In this document: one piece after another, positions 21,101 through 31,506 of the stretch
Layout: every line of letters begins with the position of its first letter
Position numbering within the stretch: position 1 is the first letter of the stretch
Origin: Metridium senile
Taxonomy: Eukaryota > Cnidaria > Anthozoa > Actiniaria > Metridiidae
Length of the DNA: 64,000 bases
Reading direction: 5' to 3'
Assembly (NCBI GenBank): GCA_949775045.1
Contig: OX459098.1
Coordinates: 17,443,281-17,507,280 of the forward strand
Notes under the pieces: generated by a model
Databases searched by the model: none
What the model was told of the DNA's origin: nothing
What the model saw: only the letters and a program-made list of their open reading frames with translations
Position numbers and translations under genes: made by a program

Positions 21101-22535
21101 TGTTCGTTGAACAACTCAGAAACTACTATATCACAGTAAGAAGTTTGACTGATGTGTAGTATGATAAACTTTTGTAGTTTTTGAGTTGTTCAACAAACAA
21201 TAAACGATTTCTAAAATATTTCTGGGTGCCCACGGTTTTTCGATTAATCATACCGTAAACTGGTTTCGGAAAGTTTAGCCTGTTACTTGACGGCGGCATA
21301 TCGAGTAATTAATAAATGACACATTTACCTTACTCTTTTAATTAGTCAAAACTAATAAGGCATTTCCCAACTCACATCTATCAATAATTAAAATTATAAA
21401 CCAAGGTAAATGTTACATGAGAAAATCAATAAAACAGTTGTATAATTAGATACATTCATTTTTTTTGATAAAGATATATATGGAGGACTAGAAAGATTTC
21501 AAAAAACCGTTTTTTCAATATATGATCGATAATGGAATGAAATTTGTAACACCGTAAATGATCGATCCTTACGGCTGTATTTTTCAATTTCTACCCACTA
21601 GATTTTTCCAGGACAGAATGTTGAACTTCTTTTTCCACATATTATTTTATAAAAGAATTAAATATGAGTATTTTTCTTTTCTGTTTTTGTAGTTAGGATC
21701 AAAATTATATAATTTCAGAGTGGAATTGAAATTGCCGACTAACTCAAGTTATAACATTTCTTACATTTTGTAAAAAAAGTTACAGCTCAAACACTAATAT
21801 AAATGAACATACACCATCCCTGATAATCAATTATACGTTTCTCATGCAAAAAGAGTAATTTTTACACATATGCATGAAAGAAAATATCTTTACTGAAAAT
21901 AAACACTTATTATTTTCGAACACGTATACTCCAAAAAAACCGCAATTATTATTAAACAAATTACTCTTTCTTTCATTTTTCGAGTTAATTAGAGTTCTCT
22001 CCAAATCTTTACTTCTATTGGGTAGCTTCTCCTAATGAAAATCATTTTTGTCACTCTTGAAATCCTCTGTGTCAAAAAATGGCTCGAAAACAGCAAATAG
22101 CAGCCACTCCGGCTAATTAAGGAGAAAACAAAGATTTACTTGGGCTTATCCTGGTTAATATAAAATTGTACACAATTTTGTGTACGCTTGAAAAAACAAT
22201 GGTTAATTCTGCATAATCTTTGAAAAATCGCAAACACAAACGACTAAAAACTTCCCTTTTGTTTAGCGGACAGATAAAATTAATTAATTTAAAAGTTAGA
22301 GTTTTAAAATCCCCAAATAAAATGAACAAAACTTTGCTGTTGTTGATTAGCTTCATATTCACTAGCAACGACAACAAATGCTAATTCAGACCTTGTTATT
22401 CCACTATCAAAGCTTTGCTATTTTCTGCTATATTTTCTGGTAGCTTATACTTACTCTTTTCTTGTGTTTTTCGTATGTTATTCTGTCCCATTTTTTACCC
22501 AGTATATCACTACTTGTAGCGACGGAAATATTCAT
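15027..22535 (-). CDS. CFAP97/hemingway-family protein, complete four-exon gene
   Basis: Minus-strand exons 22455-22535, 20918-21010, 18492-18608 and 15027-15125 all join in phase 0 to 390 bases (129 codons plus stop). The N-terminus contains SSDILGKKWDRITYEKHKKR, like the LQxKWDxxxYxxHxxKV start of vertebrate CFAP97D proteins. Exon 3 gives EERRQAVIDQENRKLLERL, the hallmark E-x-R-x-x-x-I-x-x-E-N-x-x-L-L helix. Family members (Drosophila hemingway, mouse CFAP97D1) act in sperm or ciliary axonemes. The usual second repeat of the motif is missing; instead there is a Lys/Asp-rich tail ending HLPPINPQENKT. It lies head-to-head with the CFAP97-annexin gene 12.6 kb away. Function in cilia is inferred from the family. 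Introns carry many transposons. Confidence 0.8.
15257..15684. mobile_element. MITE family B, copy 1
   Basis: Ends tacagtaaacacctgcatat and the mirrored atatgcgggtttttactgta, each followed by copies of the aagaac/gttctt motif. Copies 2 and 3 are at 45880-46068 and 49003-49436. Confidence 0.9.
16321..18334. mobile_element. 2.0-kb foldback element with 800-bp inverted arms, TTAA at both ends
   Basis: Left arm about 16321-17117 and right arm about 17516-18334 are near-identical reverse complements, starting ttaaggtggatcactatag and ending ctatagtgatccaccttaa. The roughly 400-bp centre and the arms hold no convincing ORF. It sits in intron 3 of the CFAP97-like gene. The right arm has a short extra stretch near 17622-17650. 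Confidence 0.95.
18492..18608 (-). CDS. CFAP97-like gene, exon 3
   Basis: Acceptor tttgcag, donor gtaact (minus strand), phase 0 both sides, 39 codons. Encodes the family helix AEERRQAVIDQENRKLLERL and ends PEPWSRNK. Confidence 0.85.
18650..19790. other. Intron sequence of the CFAP97-like gene
   Basis: No exon was recognised between exons 2 and 3 in this part. No clear repeat structure was noticed. Confidence 0.4.
19791..20609. mobile_element. 820-bp terminal-inverted-repeat element with C/G homopolymer ends
   Basis: Both ends carry gtacgagtcaaatccaaagg then tgcccatc, a run of C (or G at the right end) and cgggcatttgac, in opposite orientation. Internal direct copies of gggcatttgac occur. 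Non-coding. Confidence 0.9.
20918..21010 (-). CDS. CFAP97-like gene, exon 2
   Basis: Acceptor ctttttcag; 31 codons; donor gtaagt chosen over a weaker gt three bases earlier. Encodes LSEIKGTVRDQNRLRFNYEE, a helical segment. Confidence 0.8.
21048..21245. mobile_element. MITE family A, copy 2
   Basis: Ends cagtgcgaatcgaaaaaccg and mirrored gtgcccacggtttttcgatt; arms contain aaatcgtttattgttcgttg. Lies in intron 1 of the CFAP97-like gene. Confidence 0.9.
21246..22454. other. Intron 1 of the CFAP97-like gene
   Basis: AT-rich; no exon or clear repeat was recognised. Confidence 0.4.
22455..22535 (-). CDS. CFAP97-like gene, exon 1
   Basis: ATG then 27 codons, donor gtaagt. Encodes ILGKKWDRITYEKHKKR after a short leader. 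The ATG is the first in frame after an upstream purine-rich leader, and the conserved KWD motif begins at residue 15. Confidence 0.78.
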
Positions 22536-23300
22536 TTTCTTCTTGCTGTAACTATAGTACATGTGTATACAGAGTAAACGCAACTATAGTGAAACGGTAT
22601 GCAGCATTTCTTGTTACGACTCATGGATTCCTTGTCAGTTGTTTACAGTCACGAACTAAGAAGTCATTGTGCTCCACTCTGCTAAACATTCAACCAATTC
22701 ACTTAATAACTCGTTTTGTTTCACATTAGAATGCTTCATTCATTGTCATGACAACTGCAAGAAAACTACCTAATCTCAAGGAATAAAAAAAATCTAAAGT
22801 ATTTTGTTGGGTGACGCGAGTCGACGCGTTTCTATTTGCATGCCTCGACAGCTCATGTCATTTTCGGAAGCGTGCATTGGCTGGCTGCTTTGTCAACATG
22901 ACCAATGATCATTAATCGTGAGATTTATGTAAATGAAAACATTCTTGTGTTTTAAATTGAGAAAAAGACATGTCATTGACGGACGAAGTTCATTTTGAGG
23001 ATCAAAAACGTCACTGCAATAAATGGCGGTACAACATACTACAAATAAAAAAAACTTTTTCGAGTAAAAATCTCACAAAGTCAATGATCGCAAATTATTA
23101 CAAGATATATAGAAATTGAGAGTCAATACTTGCAAACTGACGTTCAATTCCACACCTTCAGTGCGAGAAACAACAGTACGTAAAATTAAAAGTTCAGTAT
23201 CAAAGCAAAGGCTAAAAACGTTAACCGCTGATCTGCCAATCATTTTATTCCCTTCGTTGAAATATTTGCGCGAAACCAGTTGTGCAAAAACACACCATTT
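22536..23300. other. Upstream flank of the CFAP97-like gene
   Basis: Presumed promoter side of the minus-strand gene. No TATA box or convincing factor site is claimed. Nothing else recognised. Confidence 0.35.
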
Positions 23301-23307
23301 ATTTTAC

Positions 23308-23340
23308 TTTAGCGAAGGATTAACATTCGAAACGTCAATA
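23308..23340 (+). ncRNA. Hammerhead-like Penelope remnant, decayed
   Basis: Contains agcgaaggattaacattcga followed by aacgtc, parallel to the motif at 9297 but with the CUGA part degraded. Confidence 0.4.
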
Positions 23341-23635
23341 GCCGTTGTATATATTTTTTTACAAGGTATATATAGGCTTTTGTTACTTCAATTGTTTCCT
23401 TAGAAATATCAATAAAGTCAGTTTAGCAACATGGTGTGACAGTAATAATCCTTTTCCTATTACATTAATTTTTTTTAGTGTTTTATTGTTTTACATATTA
23501 TTTAAGTTTTTGTAAAAAATGCGATAAGTAATTGTTAAAATATATGTGATTAATTAGTTTTGGAAAAAAGAATTAAACTATAGTGTTGCATTAAAACAAC
23601 GAATCATTGTTTGGTTCATAATAGTCACCTTAATA

Positions 23636-23755
23636 ATTACCTGCGCCATCTTGAAAGGTAGCCGGGCCTTTGCATCGACGCGAGACGAAAGTTGAGCTTG
23701 CAATGATAGAGGCCTTTTAACACCTTGCATAACAATTATTCACGTGTCTCTATCA
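23636..23755. mobile_element. MITE family C, copy 1 (partial)
   Basis: Contains gcgccatcttgaaaggtagc followed by cgggcctttgcatcga, as in the copies at 47548-47719 and 59622-59799. The outer agtccccttc end is missing. Confidence 0.75.
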
Positions 23756-23782
23756 TAACTAGTATAGTCTCCCTCGCAGCCG

Positions 23783-24050
23783 TTACACTGCAAAAACGGC
23801 TGATCGAGTATATACAACACAGTATATTGCGTTAACCATGCATTCAGGATGACACTTTATAGTGAGTAAACCCAACTCTATAGTGAGTAAAAGTGAGGTT
23901 AAACTCAATATATTGAGTACATTGTACTCAAATCTACATTTATGTTTACTCTCAATAATGAGTTGGGTTTACTCACCATAAAGTGTTATCCTGAATGCAT
24001 GATTAACGCAATATACTGTGTTGTATCTACTCAGCCGTTTTTGCAGTGTA
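23783..24050. mobile_element. Foldback MITE with about 110-bp arms
   Basis: Ends ttacactgcaaaaacggctg and mirrored cagccgtttttgcagtgta; arms share gcattcaggatgacactt and gagttgggtttactcac in inverse. Non-coding. Confidence 0.9.
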
Positions 24051-24308
24051 TTAGTGTCGGGCTTCCTTTAAGGCCAAGCTACAATTTAAGATGGCACAGG
24101 GAACTGTATACAGTTATTTCAAAAACTAGGTTGACGGAGTGACCAGTGATTTCCGAAAGGAATGTACTGGTTACGCATACAGCTTATCAATGTTTTTCTT
24201 GATTGCTAAGCAAAGTTTCATCAGTTTTAAGCTCTTTACTGCATGTGGGGCTGGCGTTAATTTGTTTTCTGTCACAAAAGATGCATAAATAACCAATACC
24301 CTCGGGTA

Positions 24309-24626
24309 CCCACAGTTCTCTTCGGTCGTACAATCGCCGTTCGCCATTTACTGTTCAGTCCATCAAACATTTTGTATGTGAAGAACATGAAAAATAACAT
24401 TGCTAGGATGTATTTTTCTGTGCATATTTTACTCGGGTTGCTTGTTCCTGAACCTCAGCCAGTTCTCTTTGGTCGTACTGAATCGCCGTTCGCCAGTCAC
24501 TGTTCATTCCATCAACCATTTTTGATATAAGTGTATGTGAAGAACATGAAAAATAACATTGCTAGGATGTATTTTTCTGTGCCTATATTTTACTCGGGTT
24601 GCTTGTTCCTGGACCTCGACCAGCCA
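24309..24626. repeat. Tandem duplication, two units of about 160 bp
   Basis: Two consecutive copies share gaacatgaaaaataacattg, ctaggatgtatttttctgtg and actcgggttgcttgttcctg. The second has a small insertion (gatataagt). Confidence 0.92.
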
Positions 24627-24639
24627 TAAAATTTTCTGA

Positions 24640-26690
24640 AAAATATTTTTATCATTACGTTAGTACTGGATTAAAACAATAATTATTGTATAGTAAATAA
24701 TTACAAATTGTTAAGGAATCGTGTCAATAATAATTGGAAACTTTACGTTCCAAAGAAGTAACTTTTGTATTCAAGGCCAAAGGCAGGGTACCTTAAGATT
24801 TGATTTGATTTCAAGATACCGGCGTCCATATATTCCCGCAATTGCATCAGTAACATTTTTATTATCAACTTAATTTTTATAGCTAAAAACCAGCTCGAAA
24901 ACTAGTATAGACTGCGTCCTTGTTTAATATATAGTACAGCCAAACAAAATGAAATTTGTAAAAGGTAAAAGGTCTAAAAGGATTCTTTCACATCGACGAC
25001 GGGCTAAATTAAAGCTCGAAACTTCAGTAAAGTTATCATAGTAAATTTCTTATAGCTTAATAAATTTGATAATAAAAGACAGAACACTTATTTCACGACG
25101 TTTCGATGTCACTGACATCATTTTCAAGTGAGGTTTGTTCGATAAATTTTAATCGAAACGTCGTGAAATATCTTGAAGTATCTTATCAAAATTTGTTCAA
25201 AAGCCACTCTTTTGAAAATTAATAAATTTTACATCGGAAATTAATTTTTATAATAATTTAATAATACAGATTTGGATATATAATTTAGTACAAAAAGCAA
25301 AAAGGATTTAATTTTTTAAATATTGGAGCTTCCAGTTATGAGAAAAAAAGAAGTGCTAAACGATAGAGGTATTGTTTCATTTGGTTGTGATACGACTTAT
25401 ACGGTATAATATATTCTTAGTAAAACAATGACGGATTACAGACTACAATCTGTGGCTTTGTTGATATAAGTTGTTAACTCAGGGCTTAATGCCACCAACC
25501 TCAATTAATACACGACAAGAGTGAGACTATCTCCATGGCAATGAACGATGCAAATCAAAGCTTAACTTAACACGACCTCATATCGAAATTAAAACCCAAA
25601 ATGGTGGTTATGGAGGGTTTTAAGTGATCGTTATTAACCCTCGCTAGGAGGAAATGTAAGAAAAGAAGATTAATACGAGACAATAAGAAGAAAGCCTTAT
25701 ACTTGAAGGTAAGCGCCTTAGAAGCTGTCCATTATCTGTCAAAAACAGCTCTTTTACATATTGAAGCCGGCAGTGTCGCTACATTAACGCGATATTTTCA
25801 ATGAAATAGCGCTAAAATACTCTAAATTTAGCCGTGAATGCTGTTGATGTTTTGTGGAAGTTTGTACAAATTATTGTTTAGTTAAAAACACTCGGCAGTT
25901 GACAAAAAACGGACCGCTATACAAAGATTACCGTTTTTGCTATTGTTCATCTTTTGTTTTGTCTCTGTGTGTATGGACTGATTTAGCCAATAAAGATATC
26001 TTTAAGGTCCTTGCCTATTGTAGAACAAATTAAATTAAATGATCTCTTATTAATTGGACGAGATAAAGAACGTCTGTTTTCTAAGGCTATAGAACAGAGA
26101 AAGAAATTTCAAAAAGTAATCTTTTGTATTGATATTTTGAGTGCGCTTTTCGCTTTGACAATTAAGAAGACGTCAAACAAAAACTCTCGAGTTATGCTCT
26201 TTCGCCCGTAAAAGAAAACCACTGTTTATATAGTTTGTACTAGTTGATAAAGAACAAAGATGGAGTCAACTACTATAAACTATTATACATTGACGATATT
26301 TTCGCGGTCAAATGAAAATTACTTGAAAATTAATTGGCCACTTCAAATAGACTACTATAGTTCACAACATAGACACTTGTTTGGAGATCGAGTTAGCCAA
26401 TTGAACATGTACAAAAATATGGTAAATTGTTGTAAGGTGCTAATTAGGAACAACATCCCACCTCAGATTAATACGTCTTTCAAATGAGCATTTATATTTT
26501 TTTTCTTTTGATTTGTTTATGTGTGTTGTTCCCAAAACTAACTGAAGTGATTTTATCTATTGTTCTGGGATCGATAAGTATGAATGGGTTCAAGTTTTTA
26601 ATTTGTAGCACGGACGTGACGCAGAGCTGTGTGGATTCTGCGACAACTCCACTCTCGCTGCGACCGCACGCAACAATTTAAACCAGATTG
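24640..26690. other. Intergenic AT-rich sequence
   Basis: No convincing gene. Two short open frames at 26011-26211 and 26260-26487 have no recognisable domain or splice context. Penelope-like fragments lie at 24992-25170. Confidence 0.4.
24992..25170. repeat. Cluster of Penelope-like hammerhead-type motifs
   Basis: A plus-strand motif at 24992-25032 (cgacgacgggctaaattaaa then gctcgaaacttcag) is followed by an opposed pair: atttcacgacgtttcgatgt at about 25090 and atcgaaacgtcgtgaaatat at about 25153. The first of the pair, on the minus strand, has a seven-base stem then gaaacgtc. Confidence 0.5.
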
Positions 26691-26692
26691 AG

Positions 26693-27407
26693 GCCTCGTC
26701 TACACGAATCCGATCCGGCTTAAACCGCATAGAAATAATAATAATAATAATAATAATTTAATAAATTTATAGAGCGCTATATAATTACATTCTATAGCGC
26801 TTAACAGCTAAAGCAATTATTATGTACATATATGTTTTAACAGGCATTAAAAGTATAAAAATAACATAAAAATATATAGAGAGAGAGTCAAGTCCATTAA
26901 AGTAACTAAAAAATAAATGAAAACAATCCGTGAGTAATAGGATATTTATAAGCCATATGCTTTTTTAAATAAGTACGTTTTCAAGTGTTTCTTGAAGTTA
27001 TTCAGATCTTTACACAGTTTCAGCTCTCTTGGTAAACTGTTCCATAGTATTGGTCCCATGTGTTCAAACGATCTTCCACCAAAAGTGGTATTCTTAATTC
27101 TGGGAACACTTAGATCATTGTTTCCATCTGCTCTAGTTCTTTCCATGGGTCGCTTTGTCATTAACTCTTCCAGATAGGGTGGCGCCAGACCATTCATTGA
27201 CTTGTAGGTTAATAGTATGACTTTGTAGTGTATACGATGTCGTATATAAAAAATATTTGCGTCCACACGAATCCTGTTGTTTGTTTCCAATTCAAAAGTA
27301 TGCGGTTTCGGTGACCGGATTCACTGGATTCGTGTGGACGATAGGCCGATTCGCATAAAAAAAGTATGCGGTTTCAAAAGTATCCGGATCCGTGTAGACG
27401 GGGTCTG
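26693..27407. mobile_element. Foldback MITE interrupted by a LINE tail
   Basis: The outer ends gcctcgtctacacgaatccg and atccggatccgtgtagacgg are reverse complements. Near the left end, inside ttaaaccgcatag, the element is interrupted by a LINE 3' fragment (about 26732-27290). Additional gtatgcggtttc motifs occur at the right. Confidence 0.75.
26732..27290 (-). mobile_element. LINE 3' fragment (CR1/L2-like), reverse-transcriptase C-terminus
   Basis: The minus-strand frame encodes HYKVILLTYKSMNGLAPPYL and LWNSLPRELKLCKDLNNFKK, then HLKTYLFKKAYGL, the standard C-terminal module of CR1/L2 LINEs. It ends in a short AAT tail at 26733-26755, giving orientation and 3' end. Confidence 0.88.
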
Positions 27408-27587
27408 AGTTTGTGCGACTTGTCTTTGAAGAAAAACTCTGTCACAAGGGACAAACATTTTCATGCACATAAGCTCAACGTGTCATCTCACCTCATCTGT
27501 GTAAGTTCTAAGTGTCACACAAGGGAATTATTGCTGCGATCTGTTCCCGCGTCGTGTCGCAATGACGTTTCCCAGCCATATGGCGCG

Positions 27588-27762
27588 ATTACACAGTGTA
27601 ATTTTCTCTGCTACTTGTCTCTCAACGACAACGAAATTGCTGCAACTTGTCTCGCAATATTTTTTCAAATCGGGCGTAGGCTACACTCCGCAATGATTCG
27701 TGCAACTTGTGTCGCAGCGCCGTTGCGAGACAGAATATGAAATCAGTTGCACCGTGTAATTA
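27588..27762. mobile_element. Small inverted-repeat element
   Basis: Left end attacacagtgtaattttct and right end gttgcaccgtgtaattaat are inverse, with inner gcaacttgtctcgcaat and gttgcgagaca motifs. A similar short element lies at 44858-44941. Confidence 0.6.
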
Positions 27763-27797
27763 ATCGTGCACGCAAATCGTGCTTTTGTTGTGTTTAT

Positions 27798-28017
27798 TTA
27801 CAGTGCAAATCACAAAACCGTGGGCACCCAGAAATAATTTAGAAATCGTTTATTGTTCGTTGAACAACTCAAAAACAACTCTAACTATAAAAAGTTTATC
27901 ATACTACACATCAGTCAAACTTCTTGCGGTGATATAGTTGTTTCTGAGTGTTCAACGAACAAAAAACGATTTCTAAAATATTTCTGGGTGCCCACGGTTT
28001 TGTGATTCGCACTGTAA
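27798..28017. mobile_element. MITE family A, copy 3
   Basis: Best-preserved ends: ttacagtgcaaatcacaaaa and ttttgtgattcgcactgtaa. The body matches copies 1 and 2 throughout. Confidence 0.92.
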
Positions 28018-28139
28018 TTATTGTTAAGAGAAGAAAATTACTGATTATTCTATTATTTTATTCCTAAACTTTAGCGTGTCCTTGCAACGCCCATGCAGTT
28101 TTGTTCTAGATAGTTTGTATTATTTTAAGATGAATGTCA

Positions 28140-28420
28140 ATACAAAAACTTTCACATAAACGAAGTGGTCTCTCGACCGGCTTCTAGATCTAAAAACTGC
28201 GCTAGATATAAGCAGAGACTAAAGGATACACTGCGGAATTTTCTAAACAACTTGCCTCGCAATGCTTCACAATGTGGCCGGGCGTTCCAACGCTGCGAAA
28301 ATTGGGTCCAGCTCTGGCCTAGAGAGAACCGAACTCAATTCAAGACCAGTACCAGCATACCAAGGATCGTCCCTTTATTATAAAACTATCACTACTCACT
28401 CTTAATGCTACTTTGTTTTT
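28140..28420 (+). pseudogene. Possible decayed LINE C-terminal fragment
   Basis: A 72-codon open stretch has RSKNCARYKQRLKDTLRNFL, which recalls the arginine/lysine-rich KxRYKDxL segment of LINE polyproteins. Too degraded for firm assignment. Confidence 0.25.
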
Positions 28421-28619
28421 TAGTTTGTAGGACATGAATGTCAAAGAATCATTGGTCAACATAGGACACAATTAGACCATGTCTGGTCTTTATTATTATC
28501 GATATGGTGGCTTCCCGCCTGCCAGCAAGTACCTGGACAAAATATGGCAGAATAGAACACAGAAGAGCCACAGAAAACGGGTAGGAAAAATAATTAAACA
28601 AAACTCCAAAATTTGAATA

Positions 28620-28765
28620 AACAAAAAGGACCCTAAAAGGACCCTAAAAGGACCCTAAAAGGTACGCACAGGAAATATTTTCAACCCTATAAGGTACGCC
28701 GATCATCCCTACCACTTGGGCGAAGGAAGAACCCCCCACCCCCAGGGGGGTGGGGGGGGGGGGGG
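28620..28765. repeat. Half copy of the GTACC/poly-C element
   Basis: Tandem ggaccctaaa units, then ccgatcatccctaccacttg and a C/G-rich tract, as in the complete element at 40035-40305. Confidence 0.75.
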
Positions 28766-29041
28766 TACCTTCACTGTAAATCTGTTCAGTGTAATACAGA
28801 TACATAAGAAAAATATCAGTAGTTATCACCCCCTGGATAGCAACATTATTGACATTCCGTATTTTATAGCAACAACATGATATTCGATATTTTATAGATC
28901 CTTTTGAAATATGGGAAAGAACGGAGTTATGGTTGTTTAAAAAATTCCGATCATAACTGTAAACATTGTCTTGACACGCGTGCGGTTCTCGGTATGGTAA
29001 TCACAATGCAACAGGTGACCAGGAAATATGTATTGTTAATT

Positions 29042-29640
29042 CTAGAATAAATGGTTTGGAACGTGTGTTCTTGTTAGCTTATTGTTTCTGAAAGTAAATA
29101 GAATAGCAAGTTTTGTTGCTTCAAGCCACTCATAGTCTCCAGTGTCCAACAGTTCATTTCTGGTTTTCATGATCTTTTGAAAATAGAAGTCTCTTTTCAT
29201 TGCGTGCAACCACTCCAACTTTTCCGTCAAGATATTTCTTAGTTCTTTTCTTACAATCGGAAGCATTCTATTATAAGCAATTTGTTTAGCATTTTCTTCG
29301 GTTGCACCATCAGATTGAAGCTTTTCGACTATATTTCTCTTCTTTCTTCCTCGTGTTCATCTATTAGAGATTGCCAGTACCATGGATGTTCAGAATCATC
29401 GGATTCGGATTCGGTGTCATGCTTACTTTCACTACTGGAATCAGATTCGCTATTATCGTCATCAGCTGATATATCGTGAGAACTTCCAACATTACTACAA
29501 TCGTCCTCAGTACTACTCTCAACGGCATAACTATCCATGTTATCAGTCATTTTACACGAGTTGTTTTCCAAATGACGTCTCAAATTAAATGATCTTGAAA
29601 ACACTTTACAGCAATATGATGATTCCGATGATTCTGAACA
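29042..29640 (-). pseudogene. Polinton-internal ORF, left inverted copy (frameshifted, truncated)
   Basis: The minus-strand frame starts with a C2H2-like finger (SSYCCKVFSRSFNLRRHLEN), continues in an Asp/Ser-rich acidic region, then WYWQSLIDEHEEERREI. A one-base frameshift follows before MLPIVRKELRNILTEKLEWL and KIMKTRNELLDTGDYEWLEA. The reading ends where the sequence runs into the element's terminal repeat. The family is unrecognised by name. Confidence 0.55.
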
Positions 29641-30018
29641 TCCATGGTACTGGCAATCTCTAATAGATGAACACGAGGAAGAAAGAAGAGAAATATAGTC
29701 GAAAAGCTTCAATCTGATGGTGCAACCGAAGAAAATGCTAAACAAATTGCTTATAATAGAATGCTTCCGATTGTAAGAAAAGAACTAAGAAATATCTTGA
29801 CGGAAAAGTTGGAGTGGTTGCACGCAATGAAAAGAGACTTCTATTTTCAAAAGATCATGAAAACCAGAAATGAACTGTTGGACACTGGAGACTATGAGTG
29901 GCTTGAAGCAACAAAACTTGCTATTCACCAAAGAAAATTTTTATTGAATGATTTAATTATTCCACAATATTTAGAAGATAATAGCAAGGAGAGCAACGAA
30001 ACGGATTCAATGGAGTAA
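29625..30018 (+). pseudogene. Polinton-internal ORF, right copy with intact C-terminus
   Basis: Inverted duplicate of the minus-strand segment: same WYWQSLIDEHEEERREI, the same frameshift, then 85 codons from MLPIVRKELRNILTEKLEWL to the end LIIPQYLEDNSKESNETDSM. This copy has the native C-terminus, which is missing from the left copy. Confidence 0.55.
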
Positions 30019-30457
30019 TTGTTAAAAAAGCACACACATATACACGCTATATACGTTAATAATATGTGACGATATAGAAATAGAAATGTTGACAATTCTT
30101 AGCTTCAAACAATACATACAAAATAATAATTTACCATTATTAATCATTGCCGTTCGAATATGTTTATGTAACACTATTATTGACGGTTAACACGTGTCAG
30201 TAATAAACGCTACGATAACATATAACAACAACAGTTAGGCGTTAAGATTAAGATTGACAAATTTAAAAATGAATAAAAAATACGACAAGCCAAAAAATGG
30301 GACTGTGTTTAAAATTCATTCTTTTGACACTGAAAAACAAACAAAAGAGGGCTAGGATTAAAAAATGGAAAATGTATTTAAAGATGCATCTCAACTGATC
30401 TATTTTATTTTATTGTTATTATTTAATTAATTTGTCTACCAATTATTCTAGTCTTTC

Positions 30458-30556
30458 ATTTATTCATTCATTCATTTAGTTACATATTTATCTGATATTT
30501 CATTTATTTATTCATTCATTCATTCATCCATCCATCCATTTATTCATCTATTCATT
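30458..30556. repeat. ATTC/ATCC tetranucleotide-rich tract
   Basis: Imperfect run of attc, attt and atcc units inside the Polinton-like element. Confidence 0.8.
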
Positions 30557-30691
30557 TACAACCTTCAATTTAAACGCACTCGAGTAAGGAAAGCTATAAA
30601 TAGCTCATACTGGTACCCTTTTATTTACGACACTTAAGTCAAACATATATATAAATGATGTTATGAACCAAAAGGAGAGAACACTCCTATA

Positions 30692-31506
30692 TTACTGATC
30701 CATCCCATAGTAGCAACTGCATTCAAAGAAATTGTCCTTGCAATAACAGCATTCTGCTTTCAAATTTTGTGCTAGACGTAAATGACATTCGGTATTCTGA
30801 CAATAGTATCCAACACGTGGTGATTTTGCTCCTTTTTCAGGTTTTGTCCTGACCAGGTAAACGGTTAATTCCCTTTCTGCATCATAAATGACCTCTTCGT
30901 TATCATTGATAATGATATAATGTTTCTTACAGTTTGGATTCATGATAAATTTCACTTCTGTGTCATTCATTCTTTCTTGATCAAAGTGAGTTTCTTTTTC
31001 TTTGTACTTATGGGCAGCTATGACTGAGCACTTTCGGTTGAGTTGTCGAATGAGTAGCTCCTTCGAGCAGTTTTAAATATATGATTAAGTATGGTAACTA
31101 TCTACAACCCTTGAGGATACTTGATTTCCTGTAAAATGTTAAGAAGCTCTGCAACAGCTTTAGTTCTTTCTTCGTCAAAAGTCTGGATGCTAGGAAGATC
31201 AACTTTTGACAGGTCGGCAGTGTTGCATTCTACATCATTACATATATTGGTAACATCAACCAGTGGGGTTGCAGCAGGAAATGAACTTTGAATGATATCC
31301 ATTTTTTCTTTAGCATTACTAGGCTCCGAATGCAGCACTGGTAATTGGAGTGTATTTCTGCTGGTGCTCGATTTCAGTAGTTGTTTGTCGATGGCCTGAG
31401 CTGATCTCTTAAGTTCTTTCCATTCATCAACAGTCAGAGATTTAGTAACAGATGACTTGCTTGTGGCCCGATTTTCATTCTGATTTCGTATGAGAATTTT
31501 TGTTTA
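30692..31506 (-). CDS. Polinton-internal unknown ORFs (two, possibly one decayed gene)
   Basis: Minus-strand ORF 30692-30970 (92 codons) has several Cys pairs: YYCQNTECHLRLAQNLKAEC and CYCKDNFFECSCYYGMD, suggesting a zinc-binding protein. Upstream, 31102-31506 is open for about 135 codons without an ATG at its head (includes SLTVDEWKELKRSAQAIDKQ, ends NILQEIKYPQGL). I do not recognise either product. Confidence 0.4.

Noticed and set aside
26011..26487. Two adjacent small open frames (66 and 75 codons)
   Set aside because: No recognisable domain, no splice or promoter context, composition like the surrounding AT-rich DNA.
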